Positions 38,896 through 48,502 of a stretch of DNA of 64,000 bases are shown here, one piece after another. Every line of letters starts with the position of its first letter. Within the stretch, counting starts at the first letter, position 1. The position numbers were made by a program, and so were the translations under genes. The notes beneath the pieces are model-generated. The model had not been told where the DNA came from, ran no database searches, and worked only from the letters and a program-made list of their open reading frames with translations. Origin of the DNA: Phytophthora colocasiae (lineage: Eukaryota > Oomycota > Peronosporomycetes > Peronosporales > Peronosporaceae); NCBI GenBank assembly GCA_018806915.1, contig JAGKQI010000093.1, positions 620,001 to 684,000 of the forward strand, written 5' to 3'.

Positions 38896-39970
38896 AATCT
38901 AAACATTTGATGCAATTCCACAGAATAGAGTCTATCCTGTAGAAGCAGAAATACAAGCAAGTACTAGTATTACAACTACTACATGCACTTAGAACATCGC
39001 TGCCTGGTTATAAAATTATTGTGCGTTGATCAATAACAACATGTAGCAATTCATATCTTATCTACAGTGTACATATCTTACATACTCTAGCGAGAAGAAG
39101 TCTTCTAGAATGAGTTGATTTAGAACTGGTTGCTGGCCCAGAATGGTTATCTTACTAACCCCTCCCAAAAAAAGAATGAGTTGCTCTAAACTAGATGTAG
39201 CAAGAGGAAGAATTTAGTTGATTAACAGTTATCGGAATTTCTCGTTTAGCTAAATAAGATATCAAAGCTTAGAATTACTTGACCAATTCGCCATTACGCA
39301 CGAGGAATCCAATGATGTTCAGGGGGAGGCAGAAGTCGGTAGTTCAAAACTGAGTTGTCGAAAAGATTCAACGACTACTGACTCATCAATCTCAGTTGCA
39401 TGAGAGTACATGTATATAAATTAACAATGTCTGCGAAAGGAACCTAAAAAACCTCCTATCGAATGTAGAATCTCGGTGAGGTTCAAGCAGCTTCTAAGCC
39501 CACACAGTACAGAATTCTGTCTGCGTATCATCACGAGAGTGTTTTTCCTCGAAATAATTGTCAATGCATTCGCTCCACCGCATCTTTAGATCCATCCTAA
39601 GCTTTGATCTCAGCCAGAGTCTGGCATGAGAGAGAGAGAGTCTTCCACCCTGGATGGAAAAAATGCGGATAGTGTTGCCATACAAACTAGCTGAAGGTAC
39701 ATGCATTTATACCTGTATGTATACGAAGTGCAAGTGCATCAACTGTTCGCACAATTCATCCTAACTAAGATAAAACATCGATGTGCTTTCATTACTGATG
39801 CGCTCCAATTTTTTGTCCTTCGTGGTGTCATTATGGCAATCACCCCGGGTGGATTATCATAGTTTCCGGATGAAAATTGTTCTCCAATGGAAGAGTGAGC
39901 AGCCAACCGCCCCGCAAACTCAAGTCGCATTCCTGAATTCGCCGGCTACAAGCGATATCAAACTACCAAG
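38896..39970. other. Intergenic between S33 copies
   Basis: AT-rich spacer without a recognisable gene. It contains a GA microsatellite at about 39626-39640. The last 200 bases are the upstream region of the S33 gene that starts at 39971. Confidence 0.5.
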
Positions 39971-40416
39971 ATGCGGTTCCTCCTTGTCATTCTCTTGGCG
40001 GGAATAGCTGTATCACCAATCATTGCCCAGTCGAGCAAGACAGCCATCCAGTGGGAAACCTGTCCCCAGTTCACTGTCACGTCTGAAACTCCAGCTAGCT
40101 CTGGCAGTGGAAGCGCAGGTGCAGACGCGGAGTGTGTCACCTATAACGCTCCACTGTGCCACCCTGGTCTTTGTGAGACCCCCGAGGGTGTCGACTCTAC
40201 CATTGAAGTCTTCGTGAAACGCTATGCAGCAACGACTGGCAACCCAAAAACTGCTCGAAATGTGTGGCTTCTCCAGGGAGGACCGGGCATTTCATCCGTA
40301 TCATTGGAGTCGACCGCGGTTGATCTTCAAAAGAAAGCGGGAGGAGCTGTGAACATGTACCTCATGGATCATGGCGGCACTGGACGTAGTACGAGACTCT
40401 CCTGTTCGGCTGAAAC
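39971..40416 (+). pseudogene. Secreted S33 serine peptidase, 5' part
   Basis: The ATG at 39971 opens a clear signal peptide (MRFLLVILLAGIAVSPIIAQ, cleavage probably after Ala-Gln), then a cysteine-containing N-terminus and the alpha/beta-hydrolase oxyanion motif WLLQGGPG (about residue 105), and a YLMDHGGTGRS strand that corresponds to the family's DHRGTGRS. After SAET the gene is cut by the Ngaro-type element. The frame runs on into the element and stops at 40456. The rest of the enzyme is at 46629-48066. Family members are secreted aminopeptidase-like enzymes (TAP/prolyl aminopeptidase type), expanded in Phytophthora. Confidence 0.85.
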
Positions 40417-40561
40417 AATGGGGATTTTCACGGTGGAATGTGAAAATAGCTTTTGAGTCAAGGAGCGGAGATGAAACCAACGCTGGAGCCTTCACGAGAG
40501 GTCTCCCGAGTCTGTAGAAGCTGCTGTAGCGTTAGTTTCAGATTTTCTCACTCGTGTTTAA
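40417..40561 (+). repeat. Ngaro repeat A1
   Basis: 145 bp beginning AATGGGGATTTTCAC and ending CTCGTGTTTAA. It is repeated as A2 at the other end of the element with a single C/A difference. Confidence 0.9.
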
Positions 40562-40600
40562 GTCTTTTCTTCCTATCGCATTGCTTCTAAGCATTTCAGA

Positions 40601-42603
40601 ATGGTTCGCCTCACATCGCGCTCGTATTTGCATCTACTCCCTGAAGAAGCCGGAGCGCAGTTTGAGCATCCGTTTTACGCTCGGGTCACTCAGGTTGCAC
40701 AAAACGAAGTGACATTTGCGAGTCTAGAAGGAGGTGAGGGAGCTATCTCGCGGGACATTGCACTGGCAAGCGTGGTGACGGCTAGAGAAGTAAACACTGC
40801 AGAACAATTATCGTACCTGCGTCGGCCAGTTTCCATCGAGGTGGGCCGACAGGTTCACTATGGACAAGTCATCGCGGTGGAAGACGAGCTTGCTACAGTC
40901 AGCTCGGCGGGTGACCGTTCAACTACTACATTGGACTGTCTATCACTTGTACCACCTGTGGTGGCCTTACTTTTGGAACGCGTTAAATTCAGTCGCGACG
41001 AATGGAGCTGGTCTGACATCGAACATGTACAGAATACACTCTTAGACCGTGTACTCGGACGTAACAACGGGGTCGCAACGAACGATGTTGCAGAGATGTT
41101 CGAAGGATTAATTACCGAGGACAGCTTCCTGCGCCCGATCAACCGTGTGAATGGGTTGAACCTAGTACCGGTAAGACGGTACAATTCCCACTTCAACATG
41201 CAGTCGATTTCACGTATTTCGTAGATGGTGGCCGCCGACCAGTGCCAGACCATGTAGGTCCGTCGTTCTGCATTGTGCCCATTGGCCATTCGAACCAAGA
41301 TATTACGGCTGACATCCCAGGACCAGAGGAGGGTTTGGAACTATTTGATCCGTTTCTCGACGATGATTCGCGCCCTCAAGACGTAGAAGACACTGTAGCA
41401 CCATTATCGGATCCTCGACCAGGTTCCAAGCGCCAAAGAGATGCTAGTTATCTCGGTACAGAAAGATATGTTGGAGTACAAGTGGAACAGCAGCAACGTC
41501 GTCGCGTTCCTCCTCGATCTGCCCTCGATACAGACGCATTGATAGTTGAAAAGCTCGGAGATGATCCGGATCTGCTGGAAAGATTCTTAGATATTCGGAG
41601 AAACAATACCCAAACGGGGGTCACGGCAAGCAGAACTTCGGAACAAGCCATAGCAGTAGCGGGAAACCCACCTTCAGGCCGCAGAAAGCCCGAACACGCG
41701 TCGAAATACTCATTCACACCGCAACCAGATCAACAGTATGTCCATGAGCAGGTTACGTCGGAGAAGCATAGAGGTAAGACCCCGCATGTATTTATTTCTG
41801 GTTTGGTCCGGTCCGATGCTGTGAAGTTCAAAGCACTGCCAGGAATCTGCACTAGAGCTTTCGATATTCGCTTCGGGTCTAAAGGTCTCTCAATTCGGCA
41901 TTTCGCGAAACTCTCGTCGGAGGAACGGGTGGCATGGCTACAGGGCGGAGGCTCCAACTTTGATAACTTATCCGCTACAGCGGAATTTGCTAAAGCTACC
42001 CCAGCTACGAGCATCGAAGACGTTGTAGACTCAATCAGAATTTTCCTGGTGTATGCCCGAGAATACTGCTGCAGTGAACTGATAGGTCTTACAGAGGCTA
42101 TTCTACGATTCACGGAGGAAACACTTATGCGAGTGTCTTGGGACGAGACTGAGCTTCCTTCGGTTGTCTACTGGATAAATGATGTACTGGAAGATTTTCG
42201 AGAAGCTGTATTATCTGACAGCGACGTTACCCAAGTACAGCTTCGGTGCTCATCAGAAGATCGGTTGCTGCGAGATCTCATGTTCGTCAAACTTCACCGC
42301 CAGGTGGATGCACTGAAACAAAGCAGACCGATAGCTGCATCCTACCGGACAGAAGGCAAGCGCTCTACTACGAGGCAACCAGCACAGCCAATCCGTGACA
42401 ATAGCAACCGACATGGGAGAATGCCAAAGAATGTGCTCAAGCGCCTCCCAGTCTACATAGACCCAGCCACTAACGAATCTCGGACATTGTGCATGAGGTT
42501 CCTTTCGAAAGCTGGATGTCAGGAGGACGAAGACGGTTGCTGTCCCAGCGATCGTGGTCATTTTGTCCTGAAAGCGTTACGAGGTCGTCAAAGCAGAGAT
42601 TAA
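40601..42603 (+). pseudogene. Ngaro Gag-like protein, frameshifted
   Basis: Two frames, 40601-41224 and 41242-42603, form one product once a single-base shift near 41175 is allowed: the second phase reads upstream as HAVDFTYFVDGGRRP without a stop. The first part is mixed alpha/beta. The second has an acidic stretch, a basic RQRDAS region, and a helical domain of about 180 residues that probably corresponds to capsid (FVYAREYCCSELIGLTEAIL-like helices). It ends with a cysteine-rich finger (CMRFLSKAGCQEDEDGCC followed by H). Family assignment rests mainly on position before RT. Confidence 0.65.
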
Positions 42604-43062
42604 GGAAGCGTTTTGGAGGGCTGAAATCCGAGCACAACCAATTATGACTACTTACAGGTGGGTCGGGCGCGTGTTTACCTGCAAAACAAACAACCGCGAG
42701 ACATGATCAAGAATGTAAGCATCATACCATTCCTAGCAACAATGAAGATTGTGTCCGCATCAACTCGGGTCGAGTCGTCGACCACCAAGGACCAGACATC
42801 CGTTTTAGTACGACATGGACGAAGTCACACGTACCAACCGCGAAGGTGCTTGGAAATTCAATCACTGATCGTGGTCCTCGCCGTTCTTCTACCTTAAATC
42901 AACTGGGAAAGTTCTTAACAACGAAAACGGACGTTCTAAGGGTCTCCCCCATGTTGAATGATTCTGTCGTCGAGGTTTCGACGACAGATAATGTTCAAAC
43001 TACGGGCCATGCGGACTGCGAGCGTCCCAGTGTCGTTCTCGACAAATGTAACAATGATGTAC

Positions 43063-43350
43063 GTAAGTGCAACACTAGGGCCTTCCTCCATCAGCGCCTA
43101 CCGGGTTCGATGCCGGATCTGGCGTCTGATGCGAGCCATGCGGGTCGTTGCAGATCAGGTACAACACGTTATGACAGCGGTCAATTTGTCGGACTCAAGG
43201 ATGTATGTAAGTGCAACACTAGGGCCTTCCTCCATCAGCGCCAACCGGGTTCGATGCCGGATATGGCGTTTGATGCGAAAACCATGCGGGTCGTTGCAGA
43301 TCAGGTACATCACGTTATGACAGCGGTAAATTTGTCGGACTCTCACGACA
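43063..43350 (+). repeat. 144-bp tandem duplication inside the Ngaro element
   Basis: Two copies (43063-43206 and 43207-43350) start GTAAGTGCAACACTAGGGCC and differ at a handful of positions. The unit length is a multiple of three. Each copy carries a PGSMPD-encoding stretch in one phase. It lies between the Gag-like and RT regions. Confidence 0.85.
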
Positions 43351-43447
43351 TTCGGCAAACAAGATCCAACAAGCTCTTGAAGAAGAGTTATTACTCGAGG
43401 AATGTCGGATATCAGCCTCACAGCGACAGCGAGGTTTCAAACGCGCC

Positions 43448-45200
43448 TTGGTAAAATCCGCATCAGCAGCTTACTCGATCGATGAACTCGCGTGCAAGTC
43501 GTTAACCGAAATCATCCGAACCAACAAAATGAGTGTAGCGGAAGCCACCGAATTTTGGCGTGGTGAGAGTTTACGGGACAGTCGACCAAACAAAGCCATT
43601 GATCCCGAGCGTCTGCAGCTAGTCCTCAAGGGATATCCGCACCTAGATCTGCTGGTGCAAATAGCAAAAACTGGAATTGATGTTGGATGGCGAGATGGTC
43701 CAGTCCCCAAGCGCCCGCCGCCGAAGAATCATGGTTCATGTCGACGGTATCTGCGTGCCCTTACGAAAAGCCTTCGTGATGGACAAGATTCGGGTCAGTA
43801 TATGATCGTCAGCTCTGATCTTCTCGACGGTGCAGTAGAAAAGAAGGACACGAGTCCGGAAGACGAAGTTCGTACCATTCACGACTTATCGTTTCCCAAG
43901 GGAAGCTCTGTAAATGATGCTTTCGTTGTCGATTCCGTACCGAAAGTACGATATGATTCGGTAGTCATAATTGCTCGTCGTATCGAGAACTTGGCGAAAC
44001 TTGGGTACGTAGGCCGTATTCGCGTGTTAAAAGGTGACGTGAAGGGTGCTTTCCGACATTTAAGAACTCGGTCAAATCAAGTTTTTCGGATGGCGGCATA
44101 CATACCAGAACTTGGTATTCTCATCATTGACATGGCAGCGCCATTTGGCTGGTCTGGCTCGCCACCATGCTACGCTTTGTTTGGACGTGCAATTTCGTGG
44201 TTGTTGGGGAACAACACACCAGCTTCAGTGTCCGAATCTCTCGATGAAGAACCATTTTCGCTTACGAATGGGTTGACGACCATATCTTGGTCGAGCCAGA
44301 TGTGGACAACAGATTAGAACTAGCAGAAGCCACACTTCGACATGCTATGTTGGCCGTACTTGGACCTCGGTCTATCAATGAGGCAAAATTTTCACCCTGG
44401 TGTTCGGAGTTAGTGGCGTTGGGATTGAGCTGGAACACTGTTCGAAGGACAGTTTCAATACCACAGGATAAGATCAACAAGGCTCGAGAGCGCGTTGTCA
44501 CAATGGCAAAACAGGGCACAGCCACAAAATCTGAGCTTTATAAGCTGTTGGGGTCACTTCGGCATGTGTCGAATTGTTTGCGTACGGCTAAGCCATTTTA
44601 CCAGAGGCTACAGTCTCAATGTACGGCGGCACCAAGGTTTGGTAGAGTGGAGCTATCAGATGGAGCCAAGAGAGATCTCATTTGGTTCCAGCAAATTTTG
44701 AACCATGGTTGTCTTGCGGAATTACCTCTCTCCATGTTGGGGACCTTCCATCTCCACAAGTCGAGTTGTACATGGACGCATCTAACTTGGGGCTAGCTGT
44801 GCTGGATCCAGCGTGTGACTCATTTCTTCAAATTAAATTTGACGCAGAAGAAGCAGAACTCTTTGACCAGGTTTGCTCGGATGGTGCTGAATTTTCGATA
44901 AATGTTCGTGAACACTTGAGTATGGCTGTTGCTCTCTGGACATGGGGTGGAAAATGGCATCGGCAAGCTTTTGGTAGGGCCATCCACGTAAGATGCTGGA
45001 CGGATAACGTGTCTGCTGCATCGTGGTGCAATAGACTACACTCACGCAATACCTTCAGTCAGGAGATTAATCGAGCTATTGGTCTGGCCGAAGCGTACTT
45101 CAACTTACGCGTGTCGGCGGAGCATCTACCGGGACTAACTAATCGGATGGCGGACGCAGCTTCACGAGCATGGACTGAACCAGAATTAACACGGTGGACT
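43448..45200 (+). pseudogene. Ngaro RT and RNase H, frameshifted
   Basis: RT is recognisable from RTIHDLSFPKGSSVNDA, VLKGDVKGAFRHL (catalytic Asp) and MAAPFGWSGSPPCYALF. The YxDD-equivalent WVDDHILVEP near 44275 is in a different phase, a shift consistent with loss of one T near 44250. The thumb region follows (44287-44796). A further shift near 44760 leads to RNase H in the frame 44682-45719: ELYMDASNLGLAVL (Asp), NVREHLSMAVALW (Glu) and RCWTDNVSAASW (Asp). The open frame probably extends upstream of 43448 in the same phase to about 43340 (NKIQQALEEELLLEE). Confidence 0.8.
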
Positions 45201-45211
45201 AACTTTTCTAC

Positions 45212-46327
45212 ATGTTGGACACAGACACAAGTGCCGTCGGCTTGCAGAAAACTCTACACCAACTTTTCGAGTCACTTCAGTCCAATTCACTGGCCACTTC
45301 GTCGTCCAAACAATACGCGAGCACGTGGGCACAGTGGTCGAAGTGGTGCGAATGGTTGCGATTTTCTACGTGGTTGCCGGAAGAGCCGAAAAGACATTCC
45401 TACCAACTTGCTCTCTTTGCTACCTACTGCTGGCGATACGGGTGGGGAAACACTAGAAGCGGAAATTCTGCCTCAACCGTGCTCTCGAAAATTAGCCATA
45501 TCTCGTGGCATCATCGGCGATTGCTCGGTTACGGAGTCGGTCTTTTACCAGGACACCAGCTTGCAATCACCGGAATGCAGCGTTCCGGCTCACCAAGCAA
45601 TCCAAAGTCCCCAATTACGCCGGAAATTCTCAAATCACTACACAACTATCTCAACTTCGAAGATACCCAACACCGAGTCATCTGGGGGGCTACGGTACTG
45701 GGTTTCTTCTTTCTTCTAAGGAGATCTGAATACTTAGCACAGGGTTCAACCGTGCAAAAGTACGCGATCCGCAGATCAGATGTGAAATTTATCGATCCTA
45801 GTGGACGCCACGCTGTGCTACTTCAGAATGTTGCCGCGGTCGTGATACAATTCCGTGGAAGTAAGTCAGACCAATTTGGTGTTGGAGCTAGTCGAACAAT
45901 GGCGAGGTCCGGCTGTAGCTGGTGCTGCCCTGTGTTAGCAGCTTGGTTCCTGACAAGCCACCACAAGTCTCTCGGGTCCGGGCCTAATACCTTACTGTGC
46001 AAGGTCGATGCAAGCTGCAATCTGCAAGTTCGAGACTTGGTCAATGCGATTAAGCAGGCGGCTAAATTGGCAGGTCACGATCCGGCAAATTACAGTTCGC
46101 ACTCTCTTCGGAGCGGCGGTGCGTCGGCACTTTTCAACGCTGGATTCGATAGTTTAGCAGTAAAGCTGTTTGGGCGATGGCGATCCGATGCAGTGGAGCG
46201 TTACACACGCATTAGTGGTGAATTGACTACCAGGATGGCACCAGCAATGATTCCGAAGTATACTATGCAGCCAAGGCAATGGGCATCCCCCACGCCACAC
46301 CCTGGTCGTGGTGGGGCTACAATGTAA
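45212..46327 (+). CDS. Ngaro tyrosine recombinase, 371 aa
   Basis: An open frame overlapping the end of RNase H. An N-terminal SAM-like DNA-binding part (SKQYASTWAQWSKWCEWL) precedes the catalytic domain with LRRSEYL (first Arg), HSLRSGGASALF (HxxR), LFGRWRSD (Trp in the place of the second His) and RYTRIS (nucleophile Tyr). This is the full R-HxxR-W-Y set of phage-integrase-type recombinases, which would integrate a circular cDNA between the A and B repeats. It is the only apparently intact protein of the element. Confidence 0.9.
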   Translation: MLDTDTSAVGLQKTLHQLFESLQSNSLATSSSKQYASTWAQWSKWCEWLRFSTWLPEEPKRHSYQLALFATYCWRYGWGNTRSGNSASTVLSKISHISWHHRRLLGYGVGLLPGHQLAITGMQRSGSPSNPKSPITPEILKSLHNYLNFEDTQHRVIWGATVLGFFFLLRRSEYLAQGSTVQKYAIRRSDVKFIDPSGRHAVLLQNVAAVVIQFRGSKSDQFGVGASRTMARSGCSWCCPVLAAWFLTSHHKSLGSGPNTLLCKVDASCNLQVRDLVNAIKQAAKLAGHDPANYSSHSLRSGGASALFNAGFDSLAVKLFGRWRSDAVERYTRISGELTTRMAPAMIPKYTMQPRQWASPTPHPGRGGATM

Positions 46328-46384
46328 ACTTCTTCATTGTGCCAGTTACGGCACGCCCCCACATCGAAAAGCGACAAGGACTGA
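46290..46384 (+). repeat. Ngaro repeat B1
   Basis: 95 bp from CCACGCCACACCC to GACAAGGACTGA, directly adjoining A2. It begins just inside the 3' end of the recombinase ORF, which stops at 46327. Confidence 0.9.
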
Positions 46385-46529
46385 AATGGGGATTTTCACG
46401 GTGGAATGTGAAAATAGCTTTTGAGTCAAGGAGCGGAGATGAAACCAACGCTGGAGCCTTCACGAGAGGTCTCCCGAGTCTGTAGAAGCTGCTGTAGCGT
46501 TAGTTTCAGATTTTCTAACTCGTGTTTAA
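46385..46529 (+). repeat. Ngaro repeat A2
   Basis: Second copy of A, abutting B1. The B1-A2 junction (GGACTGA/AATGGGG) reproduces the junction expected of a circular intermediate. Confidence 0.9.
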
Positions 46530-46533
46530 CCCG

Positions 46534-46628
46534 CCACGCCACACCCTGGTCGTGGTGGGGCTACAATGTAAACTTCTTCATTGTGCCAGTTACGGCACGC
46601 CCCCACATCGAAAAGCGACAAGGACTGA
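46534..46628 (+). repeat. Ngaro repeat B2
   Basis: Second copy of B and the 3' end of the element. Peptidase coding sequence resumes directly after it. Confidence 0.9.
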
Positions 46629-48066
46629 AAAACTCAAGGCGTCTCTTTGGGGTAGTGATGTCGAAGCACTAAACGTTGGTAGATGCGCAAAAGAACTGAA
46701 TTCCAAGTACGGAGACATGGCCTCGTTTTCAACGACAAGTGCTGCCAAAGACATTGCCAGTTTCATGGGCGAACATACCAATGGACATGATACCATCGTT
46801 TATGGGGGGAGTTATGGTACCATGCTGGGAGAGCGTTTAATCCACCTGAACCCGCCTGAAGTTACTGGATACGTTTTAGATGGTATTCTCACATCGATGG
46901 GTGCACGGACCAGCGAGTTCCAGTACAGCACCAACTCGGACACGGACTTCGGCGAAGTTGGCGATAGATTTCTGGCAATGTGCCAGAAAGAGGAGGAGAT
47001 CGCCACCCGATTCAAGAAGAAAGGATTGGCGGGGACGATCAAGCATCTAATCACTCAATTCGACAAAGACCCGGAGTCTCCTTGCGCTGTGATCACCAGT
47101 ACGTTGTTCAACAATACCGATAGCACTAGTACTGGAACTACTGGTACTAGTAACGCAACGGAAGTTCAACCAGCATCACTTGCACTGCGCTATGCACTGG
47201 GAACGTTGTTGTCGGACTCCGAGATGTGGAAGTTAATTCCACCAGTTGTGTACCGCATGGATCGTTGTGCGGACAAAGATCTGGACATTTTGAACCGTGT
47301 TATCCAAGTTGTACAGGAATCCATGAACACTAAAGTTGAAGATGAGACCTACCAATCGCTGCTTCTCTACAACGTCATTATGTACTCCGAGCTGTGGGAA
47401 ATGCCGTCGCCGTCCGTGGAAACGCTGGAGAAAAGATTCACGGACGTCTTGATGTCTGACACTGGCGTTTACTCTCAAACAGAACTTTACTGTGCCTACT
47501 CTAAGGAGAAATCGAAAACCTGCAACCAGTTCAAGACTGGGAAATACGCTGCGAATCCTATCATCTATGACCGGGACGAATACTGGAACAAAAGCGCCGT
47601 GATTCCGACTCAAGCTAGCGTCTTACTTCTCAGTAGCATGCTTGACGGGCGGACGAAGCACAAGTACGCAGAGTTTCTGCTGGATGCTCTTCAAGGCGAC
47701 AACAAGGAACTCATAGCATTTGAGCACGCCTCACACGGTACGATCATGTCGACACCATTGATTCCCGGTGATCCTGAAAGTCCTATCTGCGGGATGGAAT
47801 TGCTCGTGTCGTACATCAAACATGGCGGAAATCTCAAGAAGATGGATAGATCGTGCGTGAAGAAGATGCCCCCGTTCAACATGACCATTACGACGGAGTA
47901 TCTGAACGGTTACCTGCTCACCGATGAAGCGTACGATGGAATCTACAACGCGAGTCTGTACTTTGAAGTCTATCCTATGCAGTCAGGAGCAGTCTGGAGA
48001 CCAGTGAGCATCGTTTTCATGAATAGATTACAGAAACATGCCACTCTTCCTCAATACTACATGTAG
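46629..48066 (+). pseudogene. Secreted S33 serine peptidase, 3' part
   Basis: This continues the gene begun at 39971 and is fully open to the stop at 48064-48066. It has SLWGSDVEALNVGRCAKEL, KYGDMASFSTTSA, the nucleophile elbow VYGGSYGTMLG (GxSxG), EVTGYVLDGIL, a helical cap region, and a TAP-like C-terminus with the probable catalytic histidine in EHASHGTIMS and the aspartate likely in SSMLDGRT. Removing the 6.2-kb element leaves the reading phases compatible, although the A-rich junction prevents assigning the exact bases. Cysteines in CQK, CAV, CAD and CAYSKEKSKTC suit an extracellular enzyme. Confidence 0.85.
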
Positions 48067-48502
48067 TAAATATAGTTTTCTGCAAAACCTGTCTTACGCG
48101 GAATTGCATCAAAGTCGTCCAATCTCGCATCTGCATCGATTGCTGTGTAGTTCATGTGCTCGTCGTCTTCCCCATCCAGAAACTTCGACCTTATGATCTC
48201 TTGGCGTCGTTCTCGAATTGTCGTATCTACTTAGCGATTCAGGAGTGTATACATGTAGTACACAAATACATGACCTCTTAAACACGAGAAATCCGTCGTA
48301 TCTTCGTCTACACATTTTTCTTCTTCCTCCTCCTAGATAATATTATCCTCTTTCTCTTCATACAACTTTGCTTCTTGTCTGCAGCCCACGTTTCTTGCTC
48401 CACTACTCGGCGAGTGTCTTCGCGCTGACAAGTAGCCATTAGAAAAAAAGTAATATCTCGCTTGTGATAATCCAATGAAATATATGACGGATAAATCACC
48501 GA
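48067..48502. other. Intergenic between S33 and GH78 genes
   Basis: The spacer lies between convergent genes. It has C/T-rich runs (48308-48360) and no recognisable coding sequence. Confidence 0.5.

Larger units (their letters stand above)
40417..46628 (+). mobile_element. Ngaro-type (DIRS-order) tyrosine-recombinase retrotransposon, 6.2 kb
   Basis: The element has split direct repeats in the order A1-internal-B1-A2-B2, the hallmark of Ngaro-like elements. A1 (40417-40561) and A2 (46385-46529) are 145 bp with one mismatch; B1 (46290-46384) and B2 (46534-46628) are 95 bp and look identical. It encodes a Gag-like protein, RT with RNase H, and a tyrosine recombinase, with no LTRs and no DDE integrase. 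No target-site duplication is evident, as expected for recombinase-mediated insertion. It interrupts the S33 peptidase gene. Near-identical repeats imply recent insertion, although Gag and Pol each have frameshifts. Confidence 0.9.

Noticed and set aside
41001..41050. CRISPR-like or other short regularly spaced repeats anywhere in the window
   Set aside because: Repeats found are tandem duplications, LTRs, split direct repeats or minisatellites; no regularly spaced repeat-spacer array is present, and the organism is eukaryotic.
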